Shown here one piece after another: positions 44,727 to 55,869 of a stretch of 64,000 nucleotides of DNA. Where the stretch lies: contig CM061067.1 of assembly GCA_030762895.1 (NCBI GenBank), forward strand, positions 53,221,667 through 53,285,666, read 5' to 3'. A program made the position numbers and the translations under genes. Each line of letters opens with the position of its first letter. Positions within the stretch are counted from its first letter, which is position 1. The notes beneath the pieces are model-generated. The model worked only from the letters and a program-made list of their open reading frames with translations, did not search any database and was not told where the DNA came from. The stretch comes from Sophora flavescens. Taxonomy: Eukaryota > Streptophyta > Magnoliopsida > Fabales > Fabaceae.

Positions 44727-45215
44727 ATGCTAAAGGCAAAAGTCCTAAAGAGGTTCACCACGCTAAGATCGATCGAGTTAAAGTCGAAATGCTGGACCTA
44801 AAAAGGCAAAAGTCCTAAAAAGGTGACCGAGCTAAAATCGATCGAGCTGTTGTCGAAACGTCGAACTTAAAAAGGTAAAAGCCTAAAAAGGTTGACTGAG
44901 CTGAAAATCGACCGAGCTCAAAGTCGAAATGCCGAACCTAAAAAGGCAAAAAGTCCTAAAGAGGTTGACCGCGCTAAAATCGACCACCGAGCTAAAGTCG
45001 AAATGCTGGACCTAAAAAGGTAAACAAAGAACCTAAAAAGGTTGATCGAGCTAAAATCAACTGAGCTAAAGTCGAAATGCCGGGCCTAAAAAGGTAAACA
45101 AAGAACCTAAAAAGGTTGATCGAGCTAAAATCAACTAAGCTAAAGTCGAAATGCCGGGCCTAAAAAGGTAAACAAAGAACCTAAAAAGGTTGATCGAAAG
45201 GCCGAACCTGAAAAG
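44727..45215 (+). repeat. ~65-75-bp tandem array, about seven units
   Basis: Each unit reads CCTAAAAAGGTAAACAAAGA, CCTAAAAAGGTTGATCGAGC, TAAAATCAACTGAGCTAAAG and TCGAAATGCCGGG with variation. The last three units are nearly identical, implying recent expansion. Confidence 0.9.
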
Positions 45216-46000
45216 GTAAGCAAGAAAAACATGAAACAGTTAACTACGATAGGGCCGAGCTCAAAAAGCTCACGAGGCCAAATTAAAACTCCAAGCACAA
45301 AAGGCGAGCAAAAACTTAGGAAAGTTAACCTAGTAAATCCAAATGCTAGGTTAAATACCATAAGTACTTCAGTTCCTCTATTCTCCCCCTCTCCCACAAC
45401 CCGCTCTTCATTATTCTCCTCTTCCTCATCATCGAGCTCGGACAATGGAACCATAATGCCATCCTTATTAAAATCCTTGTCAACACTGGCTCTCGGAAGA
45501 TCAGAATCAGGAAGAAAACACTGGATTTGTTTTATAGCACGCGAGAACCTAGAAACGCGTTCCCTTATAATTTGGGCTTTAGCATCTTCAACTCGAACTG
45601 AAGCTTGCAATTAGCCTTTTTCTCAATAGCAAGAAACTGCTGAAGATTGTCAAGGGAAAGCTTTAAAGCCTTGGCAGGCCTCTGAAAGTCAATCCTTTCA
45701 TTTTAGAGAGCTCGGATTGAGGAGAGGAGTTGGTCTTCTCAAGATCGACATTTCGAGTTTTCAATTATCCAATTAGCCGAGTCTGCTCTTCACACTTTAC
45801 CTTTTTTTTAAGCTCATCCCTAGTGCACAAAGTTCGGGCAACTTCAGCCTTCATGCTTTTCATTATTAGAAAGCTCGTGGCTCGAAAAACGGGTAATGGA
45901 GGAGACTCGGAGAGCATAAGCAGCCGCAACTTTCATGCTCGCATCAGGGCCCTATTCTAGTAAAAGCCGAGCATATGCTGGCTTAATAACTTGAGAATCG
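45140..46000 (-). pseudogene. candidate antisense coding region of the gypsy element
   Basis: A 156-codon open frame (45140-45610, minus) reads QASVRVEDAKAQIIRERVSR, DSDLPRASVDKDFNKDGIMV and a strongly acidic run SELDDEEEENNEER. Further upstream on the minus strand, other frames give protein-like pieces (ALRVSSITRFSSHELSNNEK, SANWIIENSKCRS) separated by frameshifts. Tat-lineage gypsy elements often carry an extra antisense ORF between pol and the 3' LTR. This could be its relic. It could instead be composition-driven chance. Confidence 0.4.
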
Positions 46001-46475
46001 ACTAAAGGGCCCGAGATAAAATTGTCTAGCCAAGGGCAGAAGCCCAAAAAGCCGTGGTCGAGCATTACTCCCTCGCACCAAAAAGCCGAGGTCTAGCTAT
46101 GCTCCCTCGCACTACGCACTCAAAAAGTCGAGGTCGTGCAATGCTTCCTCCCTTGCACTAAAAATCCTAGACCGAGCACAACGCCTTCGCACCAAGATAA
46201 TGTCCACAGCAGATCATGCATATTAGAGACCCAAGATTGGAAGGAAATCCCGGTAGTGTTCGACCCAATAAGCCGGAATCCCAAGTAAGACTTGGCTCCA
46301 GACGAAAATCTGAGCAGTGCTCGGCCAAGTAAGTCGACAACCCAAGAAAGACTTGGTTCTACAAAAAAAAAATTCGAGCAACGCTCCCGAATCGTAATCC
46401 AAAGTCCTCGGCACCAAAAAATGTGTTAGGATATGCGGGTTGACAGTTAAGCTCTTTCGCTTATTTCAAGGTCAG

Positions 46476-46490
46476 AGCTTGGGGGGCTTA
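46476..46490 (+). other. internal polypurine-tract-like site
   Basis: AGCTTGGGGGGCTTA, nearly identical to the tract before the true 3' LTR. With the second PBS it suggests remnants of another element's 3' LTR junction here. Confidence 0.55.
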
Positions 46491-46989
46491 TAGGGATAAA
46501 GGAAGGGTATTCTCGGAAATTACAGAGAAATGATATCTCTTAGCCTATAGCTCGACTGTTATTATGAAGAACTTGTATGAAAACTATTTTCTCATACAAA
46601 TTGGAAAAGATATTAGGAAAGTTTATTCCGAGACACACCTTCAAGAACATATAAATAATGACATTCAAGGTCAAGCTTCAAGTTAGTGGGTATTTCAAAA
46701 TCCACCATATGAAAGGGTTAAGAGCTACTCGAATGAAAGGTTAAGAGCTCTCAAAAGCTTCAAAGACCGAGCTACATTCGGAAAAAGGTGAGTCGAGTTC
46801 AAACTCTCAAGATAAGCATCTTGAAGGCATCAAAAATTTCAGTTGAAATACAAGCCTGAGGTAAATCCCTAATGACCGAGTTTGAGCTTGACTTTCCAAA
46901 AGACCAGTTCGAGCCTGAATCATTGATAAGTCAAATCTTAGCTACCAGCTTCTAAACTTGTCTTAACAAAGGTAAGATTGAAGTATCTT

Positions 46990-47760
46990 CTGTTCAGAAC
47001 ATGTTACTGGCCGAGATGTGAACCTCAACCACTAAACTCGAGTCTGCCCGAGATGTGAAACTCGGCCACCGAGCTTGATTAGTCGAAGTAAGAGGATCTA
47101 TGCAAATCCTGTACTTTATCGACACTAAGGACAAGCTCGGCTTCTTTCATAAAGCTTTTGCGCTCTTCTGAGCTCAAAGCTTGGGGAGCTTATATACTGA
47201 TCGAGATGTTAAACTCGGCCACCGAGCCTACCAAACTAAAATATTGGACGAGAAATAAAGCTAGATCACCAAACCCAAACAATCAAAGGGAAATGATTAT
47301 TAGACTCGCCCACCAAGCCCGCTGAACTTAAGAATTGACCGAAATGTAAAGCTCGGTAACTTGAAACATGAAGCTCGATCGCCCGAGGTGTTCATCGAAG
47401 TAAAAGATGTATATAGACCGAAGTGTGAAGCTCGGTCACTTACCTTGACAACTGGAAAGGCTAAAGAGACCAAGTTTCTTACCTCGTAAGGCCAAGGTAT
47501 CAAGCTCGGCCACCAGGAAATCAAAAGAAAGGATTGTTAGGCCCACTTTTCAAAGCCGGTAAACTCGAATGTTAGCCGATGTATGAAGATTGGCCATCGA
47601 ACTGTGGCAAAAAGGGGAGAAGTCTTACTCAATAAATCCTGAACTCGGATAATTAGAAAGCCAAGCTCGGCTCCTGTCATGAAAACTTCTACGCTCCATT
47701 GAGCTCGAAGCTTGGGGGGCTTGTGTACTGACCGAGGAGTAAAACCCGGCCACCGAGCTT
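46990..47760 (+). repeat. reiterated LTR-edge-like modules
   Basis: Copies of a CTGRCCGAGRTGTRAARCTC / GGCCACCGAGC motif occur near 47009, 47044, 47197, 47334 and 47413, besides the genuine LTR start at 47724. A polypurine-like CTTGGGGAGCTTA precedes the copy at 47191. Confidence 0.7.
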
Positions 47761-48435
47761 GGATAACCGATCCAACCAAGGCGGGAAGGATAAAATATCG
47801 ATATTATCTTTATTAATCCTGATATTATCTTAAACAACCTTATCCGGTTAGAAGAGATAATATCCCTTAAATTAAGGATAAGATATTGATATCATCATTA
47901 AATGATCCTAATATTATCTCAAACAACCTTATCCGGTTAGAAAAGATAATATCCCTTAAGTTAATGGATAAGATATTGATATTATCCTTAAATAATCCTA
48001 ATATTATCTCAAATAACCTTATCCGGTTAGAGGATATAATATCTCTTAAATTAAGGAAATCACATCTCAAAGAAGATTTAAGAGATAAAAGGAGATAAAT
48101 CCAGATCTCTTAAAGATTGGGGGATCCTATTATAAAAAGAGAAGTACCCAATAGAGAGACTCACTCCCTTAAGCGTATTAGAGAAACTAGCTCGACCAAG
48201 AGACTATTGAAGAGTCCTTGCTCGCTGGTATTCATCGGATATAAGATTAAGGGATTGCGATCACCGTATGGTCAAGGGTTGAACCTAGAAGTACGTCTGG
48301 CTTTGATTCCCATTAGGATACGTAGAACCGGAATACAATATTCTGTCAAGCCGTAATCTAAAACAACCCCCATTATTCACTTTTGGTTTGACGTTCTACG
48401 GTGAGATTCTGACAAGTCGGATTTCGACAGGAAGA
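47724..48435 (+). repeat. gypsy-type 3' LTR
   Basis: 712 bp, alignable over its length to the 5' LTR, with small deletions (for example near 48160). Followed by the TSD AGACC. Confidence 0.88.
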
Positions 48436-48440
48436 AGACC

Positions 48441-49230
48441 CTTCACATCTCACTAACCCATCCTGTTCTAAAGTTAATTGTAATGGGTTTTAATTTTAGG
48501 AATTAGACCTCAGTATATATTTGAAGTTTCTTAATTTAAATAAATAGTCTTTTTCGTATAACATGTCTATGTTGATAATTTTTTTTGTTTTAAAACATAC
48601 ACTACATAACCAGTGAACCCGACTGTAATCTCGTGTCTCGAGATTGCAATTAGCCCGTGGGCTGGTAGAATTCCAGGGCCGAAGAACCAGGTGCTTACAG
48701 TCAAGACAAAATTAGTTTCACACTTTCACTATCATTAGTTTTAAAGCAAAATTATCAGGCATTTGAGCTAATATACGGTGGGATGCGCGGTGAAGGAAGA
48801 ACATGACCAATGATGTTGTTACGGTTATCTTTTGCATCTAAAGTATTTCTCTAATTTGCGCTTGTTGGAAGGGGCGCCATGTGAAGTAATAAGGACCCTC
48901 AAAAAGCACTCGGTGCTAATCTTGGAAATATTAATAAACATTTCCTTGATTGATGAAATCTACCCCTATAATTGATTAATCACAATTTCACCAAATTTTG
49001 TATCAATGAGGCCAAACATGGATCATTAGACTCATGCTTAATGTTGGATCTCGACCTCCCCACCACTGATTATTCTTTGCCACAATCATTATACGAGAAA
49101 TCAGAAATGAGTGATCCCACATGAACAATTGCTTCTATTTTCATGTCCGATTCTGTGTATGAGATGCATAATCACTATACCAAAATGTCATTGAAACATG
49201 TAACAAACAAAATTAATAATGATAACCCTA
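48441..49230. other. no gene seen
   Basis: AT-rich intergenic DNA between two retrotransposons. Confidence 0.45.
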
Positions 49231-49235
49231 ATAAT

Positions 49236-49573
49236 TGTTAGATAATTAAATCAAGCACAATACAAAACCAATTTGAAGACAACTTGAATTGCAAAGTTTG
49301 ACTTGAACTTTGACTCACCAAAGAAGTAGAGTTTGAATTGTATAAGTAAGCTTGTAGTGTTTGAATTGGATTCAAAGTGTTTTACTTAGGGATTAAGAAA
49401 AGTATGTTATTTTATTGCTAAGCGTAGCCTATAAAAGGCAGCGTCCTATACCATTTTGAAATCAATCAAGAACATTGAGGGAATGAAATAGAAGTTCTCT
49501 TCCTCTCCTTATGTGCTAAGTGTGTGTGTGTTTTGAGAGAAAACTTATCCTGGGTCGTATGTTATTGATATCA
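49236..49573 (+). repeat. copia 5' LTR
   Basis: 338 bp starting TGTTAGATAATTAAATC. The TATA box TATAAAAGG is near 49431. Confidence 0.92.
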
Positions 49574-49689
49574 AATTGGTATCAGAGCTAGAGAGCTTGG
49601 TAATGAGTGTCAAAAATATTTTGAGTGTATGAGGAACAAGAGAGTTCTCGCTGTGTCAAAATTTTTAGTTCATAAACTTTGAGAGAGAG

Positions 49690-52530
49690 ATATGGCCACC
49701 AATTACAATATTGTTTGATCCGGTCCCAAATTAGATAGGAAACTTGATTACAGTTACTGGGAATTGTTGATGTCTGTGCATTTAAAAGCTCACAATAATT
49801 GAAGCTTTGTGGAACCAGGATTACAACAAGGAGCGGATGATGCTGCTCGAAGAAGGGACCAGTTGGCACTTTTACAAATTCACCGAGGAGTTGATTATTC
49901 AGTTTTTGGCAAAATAGCAAATGCCAAAACTGCCAAAGAAGCATGGAATATTTTGAAGCTGTCATACAAAGGAGTAGAAAAATCCCAAAAATCCAAATTA
50001 CAATCCCTGCGTAGAGAATACGAAAGGTATGAGATGTCCAACTCAAAGTGTTGAAGAATACTTTTCTCGAGTTACTGATCTTGTCAACAAGATGAGGGTG
50101 TATGGAGAAGACATCCCAGATAGCAAGTTGGTTGAAAAGATTCTTCGTACCATGCCAATGAAGTTTGATCATGTGGTGACTACAATAATTGAGTCCCACG
50201 ACACAGATACCATGACGATTGCAGAATTGCAGGGAAGCATTGAAAGCCACGTTAGCAGAATTTTGGAGAAGACGGAAAAAGTGAACGAAGAAGCCTTGAA
50301 GAGTCAGATGAATTTCAACAATATTGCAGAATCCAGCCAAAGCGCAAAAGGTAGAAGTCGTGATTTCAACAGTAGAGGAAGAGGAAATTATAGAGGCAGA
50401 GGTAACTTCAGAGGAAGAGGTCGTGACAATAGCTTCAACCAAGGAAGACACAACAATTTTAGGCCACCAAATCAAGGAAGAGGTGGAAATAATTTTGGGC
50501 ATACCAACAGTGGAAGAGGACCAGGTAACTACTACCAGGAAAGAAGCAATTTTAATTGCTTTCAATGTGGAACGTTTGCACAAAAAGTTGCAGATTGTAG
50601 ATTCAGAAATCAGAATAATTATCAAGCAAACGTTGCAGAAAATCAGCATCAAAATATTGGTGTGAATTCTGATAGCGCACAAAGTTTATTTCTGGCGAGC
50701 AATATTTCTGCTGAAGATGAAAATATTTGGTATTTGGATACTGGTTGTGGTAATCACATGTGTGGCAAAAAAGAGTTGTTTTCTTCATTAGATGAAAATG
50801 TCTGCTCAGCAGTAAAATTTGGGAATAACACAAATATTCCAAATTTGGGGAAAGGCTGAATTGCTATCAGATTGAAGGATGGTGCTCAAAACTTTATCTC
50901 TGATGTTTTCTATGCTCTTGGTCTTCATCACAATCTGTTGAGTCATCATGGCTACTGCATGTTGATTGACAGAAATGGGAGATTCATTGCCAAGGTAAAG
51001 ATGACTCTGAACCGCCTATTCCCTTTGAAAATCCAACATGAAAAAATTTCTTGTTTGAGTTCTGTAATTCTAAATGATGATTGGTTGTGGCATATGCGTT
51101 TTGGGCATTTTCATTTTTTTGGGTTGAATTTTCTATCTCGAAAAGAATATGTTTCTGGTTTGCCTGCTGTGAATATTCCTAATGGAGTATGTGAGACTTG
51201 TCAAATAGGCAAGAAGCATAGAGAATCATTTCCAACTGGAAGATCTTGGAAGGCAAGAAAGCTGTTGGAGATTGTTCACTCAGATTTATGTATGGTTGAG
51301 GTGCCAACACATGGTGGTTGCATGCATTTTATTACTTTTATTGATGATTTTAGCAAAAAGACTTGGGTGTATTTCTTGAAGGAGAAATCAGAAGTCTATG
51401 ACGCCTTTAAGACATTCAAGACGTATGTAGAAAAGCAAAATGGCTACAGGATCAAAGCACCCAGAACAGACAGAGGCCAAGAGTATCTTGCCTGTGCAGA
51501 TTTCTTTGAGAAGCATGGAATCCATCATCAATTAACGACCAGATACACGTCTCAACAGAATGGAGTTGTTGAAAGGAAGAACACAACTATCATGAACATG
51601 GTGAGATGCATGATGAGATCTTAACAAAAGCCTAAGGAGTTTTGGGCAGAAACAGTTGCTACGGCGGTTTATATACTAAACAGGTGTTCAACAAAGAGTG
51701 TCCGTGACAAAACACCGAGAATCTTGGAGTGGAAGGAGACCCTCAATACGACATCTCAAAGTTTTTGGGTGTATAGCATACGCCCATGTACCAGATCAGC
51801 TTAGGAAAAAACTGGATGACAAAGGTGAAAAGTGTATCTACATTGGCTACGGCACAAACTCAAATGCATACAAACTTTATAATCCGGAGACGAAGAAGGT
51901 GATTATCAGTCGAGACGTGACATTTGATGAAGAAGGAATGTGGGACAGGTCTTTGAAATCCCTGAAAAAGGCAGTGGTAGTCCCAGACAATTATGAGGAG
52001 GAGAATGGACATGGAATTCCAACACCTGATGAGCCAGAAACATCCAAGCATCGCAGAGAGGTACCGTAGATTGCCATCTGGATTGGAGGATTATGTTGTG
52101 GGTAACGACAATGACTCATATGATGAAGAAGTTATAACATTTGCCTTATTTGCAGATTTTGAGCCAGTGACTTTTGAAGAAGTCTCAAATAGCCAGAATT
52201 GGAGAAAAGCAATGGATGATGAAAGTCATGCCATTGAGAAGAATGAAACGTGGGAGCTGACTGATTTGCCAACAGATAAGAAGCAGAGCACTCCAACAAA
52301 AATATTTTGTGATAACAAGTCTGCAATTGCCATGTAAGAATCCAATTTTTCATGGACGTTCCAAGCATATAGATATTTGGCTTCATAAAATACGAGAGTT
52401 GGTGGAAGAGAAAGAAGTAGTGATCAAGTATTGTCCCACTGAAGACTAAGTTGCATATATTTTTACAAAGCCATTGAAGGATGAGTTATTTTACAAGTTG
52501 AAGAAAATACTTGGAATGATACAAGCTTGA
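49690..52530 (+). pseudogene. copia gag-pol with deleted reverse transcriptase
   Basis: Gag starts MATNYNIV, then TGA at 49714. It continues as DQLALLQIHRGVDYSVFGKI, shifts frame near 50040 and goes on as QSVEEYFSRVTDLVNKM. An RGRGN-rich stretch and a damaged zinc knuckle (CFQCGTFAQKVADC, His lost) follow. Protease is IWYLDTGCGNHMCG. GAG-pre-integrase is WLWHMRFGHFHFFGL. The integrase has HSDLCMVEV, FITFIDDFSKKTW, RTDRGQEYLA and YTSQQNGVVERKN, then a TAA near 51622 and a frameshift near 51700. After RKAMDDESHAIEKNETWEL and PTDKKQ the sequence jumps directly to the RNase H piece STPTKIFCDNKSAIAM. The YVDD box is absent. It ends LYKLKK-like, ILGMIQA, stop at 52530. Confidence 0.9.
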
Positions 52531-52544
52531 TTTAAGGGAGACAC

Positions 52545-52875
52545 TGATAGATAATTAAATCAAGCATAATACAAAACCAATTTGAAGACTACTTGAGTTG
52601 CAAAGTTTGACTTGAACTTTGACTCACCGAGGAAATAGAGTTTGGCTTGTAGTGTTTGAATTGGATTCAAAGAGTTTTGCTTAGGGATTAAGAAAAGTAT
52701 ATATGTTATTTTATTGTTAAGTGTCGCCTATAAAAGGCAAGCATCCTGTACCATTTTGAAATCAATCAAGAATATTGAGTGAATGAAATAGAAGTTCTCT
52801 TCCTCTCCTTATGTGCTAAGTGTGTGTGTGTTTTGAGAGAAAATTTATCCTGGGTCATGTGTTATATTGATATCA
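52545..52875 (+). repeat. copia 3' LTR
   Basis: 331 bp starting TGATAGATAATTAAATC. It has small indels against the 5' LTR, including the loss of about 14 bp around 52640. Confidence 0.92.
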
Positions 52876-52880
52876 ATAAT

Positions 52881-53955
52881 TATGGTCTTGTTGAATTCTA
52901 TAGTATATCTGTTACTTTTATGATCATATAAAATGGTATGCTTACCTAGTAAACTATTGGATCCGGATTCCCTACATTTGAGAATTCCTAAAGTTAGGCA
53001 AAATTGTGTTAAGTAGGTTTTGGAGTCATATTTGTTGGGTGTAATAAAGACAAAAATACCCTCAAAATTTGCCTAAATGTAGAAACTTTAGGAAAATGCA
53101 ACTTTAGAGAATCCAAATCCTAAACTATTAGCATGATTCCAAAAGAAATTGATCTGCACAAAATGCCACATATTTAGTTGGGTACTAAGTTAAGCAAGAC
53201 AATGGCTTTCTAATATCAAACAAAACACCAATAATTTACTAAATATATTAATTATAGTCGAGGATTGATTGACACTTTGAACTCACATGCTGATGGCAAA
53301 TAAGAACACTCACATGCTGTGTCTCAAAACGCAACATTTAGATTGTCATATACTCATATAGTTATATCATTTTCATGTGCATAAACTTGAAAAAAAAGCT
53401 AAATTATATTGATGCCGTAGGGACACAATGCTATGTAGGCCCGAGAATATATGCATGCACTATGTAGCAAAGGTCCCTGATTTTATATTCAAACTTCAAA
53501 TTAAGGAAGGGAGAGATCCCCTGCATATCTGTGAAATGTGAACAAGTAATACCAAAAGCAAAAGCTTAATTTCTTCTACACTCCCATTGTGAGAAAGCAT
53601 AGCCCGTGGAGGGCACCTTGTCCTTGTTTTTGAGACTAGCTAGATGCAATGTAAAAGGAACAAGGGAGAGTGGCATCCCATGCCTTCACCCATTTCACAA
53701 GAGGACAGGTCATGTGTGCTAAATTGGCTCGACCCTATGGTTCAGACACATGCTCAGGTTCAAAAGTTGGCCAAAAAGAGTCAAATTTTGTCTACCCTTC
53801 TTATTATCTAAAGAATTCTTGCATATAATATTCTCAACACGTTATATTAGGATGAAACAGTTTAAAGTAAGAGTTGCTTGCATCAAAAGTCATGACTAGA
53901 AACTTATTTATTTATTTATTTGATCAAATTTATTTATTTATTTATTTATTCATTG
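52881..53955. other. no gene seen; TTTA microsatellite at the end
   Basis: AT-rich intergenic sequence. A (TTTA)n run at about 53907-53950 lies next to the CACTA terminus. Confidence 0.5.
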
Positions 53956-54265
53956 CACTACAAGAATAAGGTGAATTAGCGACGAAAATTTTGCGACGGT
54001 CTCAAAACCGTCGCTAATTTTATGTTTTGCGACGGCTGAAGCCGTCGCAAATGGTAGAGGAAATTACTGACGGAAGTTCCGTCGCAAATCTGTCAGTAAC
54101 GTTCCCGCCATTTTACGCGAAATGTTGGCGCCAATTTGCGACGGGCATGGCCGTCGCTAATGTGCGACGGATGGTAATTTTGCGACGGTCATTCACGCTT
54201 TGCACGGAATCGTAATTTGCGGCCTGGCCTGGCCGTCGCTAATATTAAAAGGCCGTCGCTAATTT
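53956..54265. repeat. CACTA terminal and subterminal GCGACGG repeats
   Basis: At least ten copies of GCGACGG/CCGTCGC in both orientations within 300 bp of the CACTACAAGAA terminus. This is the TNPA-binding-type array. Confidence 0.88.
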
Positions 54266-54653
54266 CCAATATGTAACTCGAACAGTTTTCTTCCTCCCTC
54301 GATTGTCTTCTTCGACGCAAGGTTTCCCTCATCGGCTCTGCGGCCACCACCACCAAAAACGGCGAGTTTTCACTTCTTATTTCTACTTTGTTCATTTTTC
54401 TTTCAAAATATTACATTACCTTCCCTCATTTCTTCTTTCTAATTTGTTCACCTTCTCTTTACGATTTTGCAGGCGTAAAATACTAAGGATTGTTATTCGC
54501 TTCACAAGACAATTCAATAGCTCCTAACAGGTATGAAATATTATTCATACAACAATATATATATCTGTGTGTAAAGATGTTGAGAGAAAGAGCTTATAGC
54601 AACTAACCATAATAATTGTGCAACACTGATTTTTCTGGTCTGTTTGCACTTAG

Positions 54654-55166
54654 GCCCGGGTGGAAGTGATGGGCTGCATGGATATGTCCATTGTCTTGAT
54701 GATGCTGTTTCTGATATGGTATGGATCTACGAGAATTTGTAGTACATTTTATAAATAAATGGTGTCATGATTTATGATTTTACATATACATAGTTGGTTA
54801 GCAGTTAGATAGAGAATGCACTAAGTTTGAAGTAGTTATAATTTTAGATTTTAGTTCCGATTGAATTGTCTTTGATCCGGTTCATAATAAAAAGAAAGCA
54901 TTTCTTGAGAAGATTGTAATCGAAAATCCTGGCTTCCATGTTTTTGCTTTGGACACTCAACAAGTGAAGCCATTACTCTTAAGGTAATAATTTTTATAAA
55001 ACTGTCTAGTTAAGTGCAAGAAAGGCCAAGTATAAGTTGATTTAACTTTTTAATTGCTATTTTGATTTTAGGCAATTGCTTGACCCAAAGATTGAAGGTC
55101 GCATAGCCGGTACCGTATTTGACATCACCTGTAGTTGGAGTTGAGCCTTCTCATCCAATTTTGTTG
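54654..55166 (+). pseudogene. captured fragment of an alpha/beta-hydrolase (monoglyceride lipase type)
   Basis: Three exon pieces with introns kept. 54654-54718 reads GGSDGLHGYVHCLDDAVSDM. 54895-54983 reads KAFLEKIVIENPG and, after a 1-base shift, PCFCFGHST with the GxSxG-type nucleophile elbow (now GHSTS). 55072-55166 reads LLDPKIEGRIAGTVF, then after another shift TSPVVGVEPSHPILLV. The order and splice sites (GTATGG, GTAATA, GTTAGT donors) match plant MAGL/caffeoylshikimate-esterase-like genes. Retained introns mean capture at the DNA level. The frameshifts make it non-coding. It lies between the CACTA 5' end and the transposase gene. Confidence 0.8.
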
Positions 55167-55424
55167 GTTAGTATACCCTGATGATATCAGCATATAAGTC
55201 AATAAGTAGAATGCAATAATAAAGAAACGATAATTAAGCAATAAATAATAAAGAATACAAATATGCAATAAATACTGACTCTTCAAATTAGCTTTTCAAC
55301 TTCTTTTTTTTGTTGGATAATACCAGCTTTTCAATGTTAACTTAGTAATTTGGTCCAAAAAAAACGATAATTAAGCAATTAGAATTACAATGATCACATA
55401 ATAACCGTTTAATATAAATGGTAA

Positions 55425-55785
55425 ATCAGCCTTGCTCTTAGACACTCTCTCTCGTAGGTATTCTATCATCTTATTGGCACCTTCAGATTCACATTCCTAT
55501 ATAAGGACTTTGATTTGTCAAAAAAAATTGAGCCATCACACTTGAGTAACCTAGCTCACTCATGGTATTAAGAAATTCAAAACTAAAAATTAAGCACCAA
55601 GAATATGTTAAAAATAATACTTCAATTGCAGCTAAGATACTAACCTCATAGTCATATCGAGAAAAAAAATTTCGTCCATAAGTTGCCCAGTGCTCCTTCA
55701 CAACATCGATACGGAGATCAATTTCTCCCCTGGTTTCTTGTCTTTGTTGCGGTGTGCTATTATAGAAAGCCAAGCTAATACAGCC
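55425..55785 (-). pseudogene. captured fragment of cytosolic phosphoglucomutase
   Basis: Minus-strand exon 55645-55785 reads [26 protein letters not shown], then after a 1-base loss [21 protein letters not shown], followed by a GTTAGT donor. The next exon (about 55425-55496) reads [24 protein letters not shown]. These are consecutive exons near the C-terminal part of plant phosphoglucomutase (glucose-1-P to glucose-6-P). The intervening intron (55497-55644) is retained. The remainder of the gene is absent. It is in opposite orientation to the hydrolase fragment and the transposase genes. Confidence 0.85.
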
Positions 55786-55869
55786 CTGTAATTGGAGGAC
55801 AATGACATAAGACTGGCAATTACAATAATATGAAGACATATAGATGTTACTGTTTTCTAGTCTCAACAA

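Larger units (their letters stand above)
42187..48435 (+). mobile_element. complete but pol-less Ty3/gypsy-type element (LARD-like), 6249 bp
   Basis: The LTRs are 42187-42921 and 47724-48435, both starting TGTACTG(G/A)CCGAGGAGTAAA. Flanks 42182-42186 and 48436-48440 are both AGACC, a perfect 5-bp TSD. The PBS TTTGGCGCCCACCGTGGGG follows the 5' LTR. A polypurine tract CTTGGGGGGCTTG precedes the 3' LTR. No protease, RT, RNase H or integrase can be read in the 4.8-kb interior. It contains a second PBS, a ~70-bp tandem array, a candidate antisense coding region and reiterated LTR-edge motifs. The PBS type suggests the Tat group, with low confidence. Confidence 0.88.
49236..52875 (+). mobile_element. 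Ty1/copia element (Tork/TNT1-like) with RT deleted, 3640 bp
   Basis: The LTRs are 49236-49573 and 52545-52875, both ending GATATCA. Flanks 49231-49235 and 52876-52880 are both ATAAT, a perfect 5-bp TSD. The PBS TGGTATCAGAGC begins at 49577 (tRNA-Met). A purine-rich TTTAAGGGAGA precedes the 3' LTR. Gag, protease and integrase can be read, but nearly all of RT and half of RNase H are missing. A TATAAAAGGC box lies in each LTR (near 49431 in the left one). Confidence 0.93.

Noticed and set aside
49588..50682. 364-codon minus-strand open frame
   Set aside because: It is the complement of the copia gag region, with Ser/Thr-rich low-complexity translation and no domain.
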